Assembly: GCA_002381945.1 (NCBI GenBank) | Contig: DFXY01000012.1 | Location: forward strand, 27,675-59,272 | DNA: 31,598 bases | Direction of reading: 5' to 3' | Source: Bacteriovoracaceae bacterium UBA4096 | GTDB lineage: Bacteria > Bdellovibrionota > Bacteriovoracia > Bacteriovoracales > Bacteriovoracaceae | Shown here: positions 30,548 through 31,598 of the stretch, piece after piece | How positions within the stretch are numbered: position 1 is the first letter of the stretch | Layout of the letters: each line of letters opens with the position of its first letter | The notes under the pieces: model-generated | Databases searched by the model: none | The model's input: only the letters and a program-made list of their open reading frames with translations | Told to the model about the DNA's origin: nothing | Position numbers and translations under genes: made by a program

Positions 30548-31252
30548 ATGGGAAGTCTTTTTTTTGAAGGTTTAATTCTGCAAGCTGGTCTAATCTTCGC
30601 CCTGGGAGCGCAGAATCTCTTTGTGCTTGAAGCAGGCCTAAAGCGTCAACATCATCTTACGATATCATTGGTCTGTTTTCTTTGTGATATGACTTTAATT
30701 TTATTAGGAGTCGCCGGTGCAGCAACTCTCTTTACACAATTTCCAGGACTCAAAATTCTCATTGGTGTATTCGGTGTAACGTTTTTATTCCTTTATGGTG
30801 TGAGTAAGATTTTTTTCAACGAGAAGGCCATGTTGAAACAAGAATCCTCTCCGATTGAAACAACATTAAAACGAAGCATCTTATTAGCAGTGACATTCAG
30901 TATCCTAAATCCTCATGCTTATTTGGATGCTTTTATCTTAATCGGAGGTTTTTCAAGTAAGTATGAATTATTGCAAGACCGACTCATGCTTGGTCTGGGA
31001 GCTGGTGTTTATTCTGGAGTTTGGTTTCTTCTTCTATCTTCACTCTCGTCGATCATGAAGCCTATCCTGGAACATCCATTCCGTATGAAGATGATCATGT
31101 CTGTGGCAGGTTGTGTTTTAGTTTTTCTTTCGGGGAAACTTGGCATGGACGTTGTTGGTTGGATCCAGCTTGAATTTTCGACAGTATCCCATCATGATTT
31201 CATGAATTACCCGGTATCACCCGGGAGATTATTTACAACTATACTTTATTAA
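30548..31252 (+). CDS. LysE/ArgO-family amino-acid exporter
   Basis: A 234-aa inner-membrane protein with six hydrophobic segments. Family traits are the N-terminal LILQAGLIFALGAQNLFVLE, with the LGAQN motif typical of LysE/ArgO basic amino-acid exporters, and FSILNPHAYLDAFILIGG in the second half. Export of arginine/lysine is the likely function by family. ATG 30548 has GGAGG 5 nt upstream; an earlier TTG in frame is less likely. The end overlaps the convergent partial gene by 14 bp. Confidence 0.9.
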   Translation: MGSLFFEGLILQAGLIFALGAQNLFVLEAGLKRQHHLTISLVCFLCDMTLILLGVAGAATLFTQFPGLKILIGVFGVTFLFLYGVSKIFFNEKAMLKQESSPIETTLKRSILLAVTFSILNPHAYLDAFILIGGFSSKYELLQDRLMLGLGAGVYSGVWFLLLSSLSSIMKPILEHPFRMKMIMSVAGCVLVFLSGKLGMDVVGWIQLEFSTVSHHDFMNYPVSPGRLFTTILY

Positions 31253-31598
31253 ACTGATTTTTTTTCCATTCAAGGAATTCTAGAATGAACTTCTCTGATG
31301 AAATTTCTTTGGCGATTTCTGCGCCAAGTTTGGTCATGGCGTCCTGATAGAAACTAGCTTCCTCCTGTTTCGTTGGAAAATTTAAATGCACCGGCATCCG
31401 TGTTCTCCAGAAGGGATTTTGTGCAAGATAGTTAGGCAGATAACCAGCAAGGTCGACGGCCGAAGAAGGCATAAGTCCAATAGAAACATGCATTGATTCT
31501 TTTTGAGTGCGAGCAATATGCCACCAGCCTGAAGGGATATACAGCCAGTCCCCTGCTTCAAGAGTTACCTTGATTTCAACCGGAGTTCTTTCTTTTTC
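31239..31598 (-). CDS. JmjC/cupin-like oxygenase (C-terminal part)
   Basis: The frame stays open past the window end, so the N-terminus is missing; 119 codons plus stop are seen. LEAGDWLYIPSGWWHIARTQ is the beta-strand pair characteristic of JmjC/cupin-8 2-oxoglutarate-dependent oxygenases, where the His (in GWWH) is the distal iron ligand; the HxD part would lie upstream, outside the window. A C-terminal helical tail follows (FYQDAMTKLGAEIAKEI, EFLEWKKNQF). The substrate could be a protein (ribosomal oxygenase type), but this cannot be judged. Confidence 0.72.
   Translation of the reverse strand, partial: EKERTPVEIKVTLEAGDWLYIPSGWWHIARTQKESMHVSIGLMPSSAVDLAGYLPNYLAQNPFWRTRMPVHLNFPTKQEEASFYQDAMTKLGAEIAKEISSEKFILEFLEWKKNQFNKV

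Overview
The window looks like chromosomal DNA of a Gram-negative bacterium of low-to-middling GC. It encodes many signal-peptide proteins, lipoproteins with clear lipoboxes, an outer-membrane barrel and pseudopilin-like proteins. The mix of small secreted proteins, EF-hand-like lipoproteins, a secreted-metallopeptidase remnant and a protein-glutaminase-like enzyme fits the predatory Bdellovibrionota (Bacteriovorax/Peredibacter-like). That placement is an inference from family content, not proof.

Left end (1-4440): a small secreted protein precedes tRNA-Ala(GGC). The 3' end of this tRNA is an integration site. A 30-bp exact copy lies 1,925 bp downstream, and between the copies is a very small integrative element. 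It carries a short tyrosine recombinase, an HExxH (ImmA/IrrE-like) protein, a 57-aa RHH-like protein and a 21-aa hydrophobic microprotein. The last two form a minus-strand unit with its own promoter and terminator. A 47-bp sequence (tRNA tail plus terminator) is repeated again 1,083 bp further on. It encloses a gutted secreted-metallopeptidase pseudogene and a lipoprotein, so the locus looks like a tandem or serial insertion site. A lipoprotein with a 24-bp coding repeat follows.

4440-9360 is a redox/envelope region: a PepSY protein divergent from cytochrome b561, which abuts a membrane-anchored LuxR-type regulator; an OsmC protein with a palindromic operator candidate, followed by a small membrane protein; a TSUP exporter; and a DUF411/haem-binding-domain pair.

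9360-14110 holds an outer-membrane barrel, a pilin-headed protein with a tail-fibre-like C-terminus, an MHS-type MFS transporter and a divergent orphan histidine kinase.

14216-17620 is a tightly coupled four-gene cluster: an AurF-like diiron oxygenase with the complete ligand pattern, an alpha/beta-hydrolase with an Asp nucleophile, and two paralogous membrane desaturases. Junctions overlap by 1, 4 and 4 bp. It reads as an uncharacterised lipid or small-molecule tailoring pathway and is the strongest candidate for a new system here.

17690-23210: a Lys-rich microprotein; a secreted protein-glutaminase-like enzyme with a co-encoded lipoprotein; NAD salvage (pncB/pncA, divergent); and a small heat-shock protein with a universal stress protein.

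23250-27710: direct repeats, an RHH-like DNA-binding protein coupled to an intact tyrosine recombinase, then a PqqD-like/degenerate-M50-like/tandem cyclic-nucleotide-binding membrane protein coupled to a GspG-like protein with an acidic Gly/Tyr repeat tail.

27780-31598: two small secreted proteins, a FemAB-like acyltransferase, a DUF938 methyltransferase, a LysE/ArgO-type exporter and the C-terminal part of a JmjC/cupin-like oxygenase that runs off the window.
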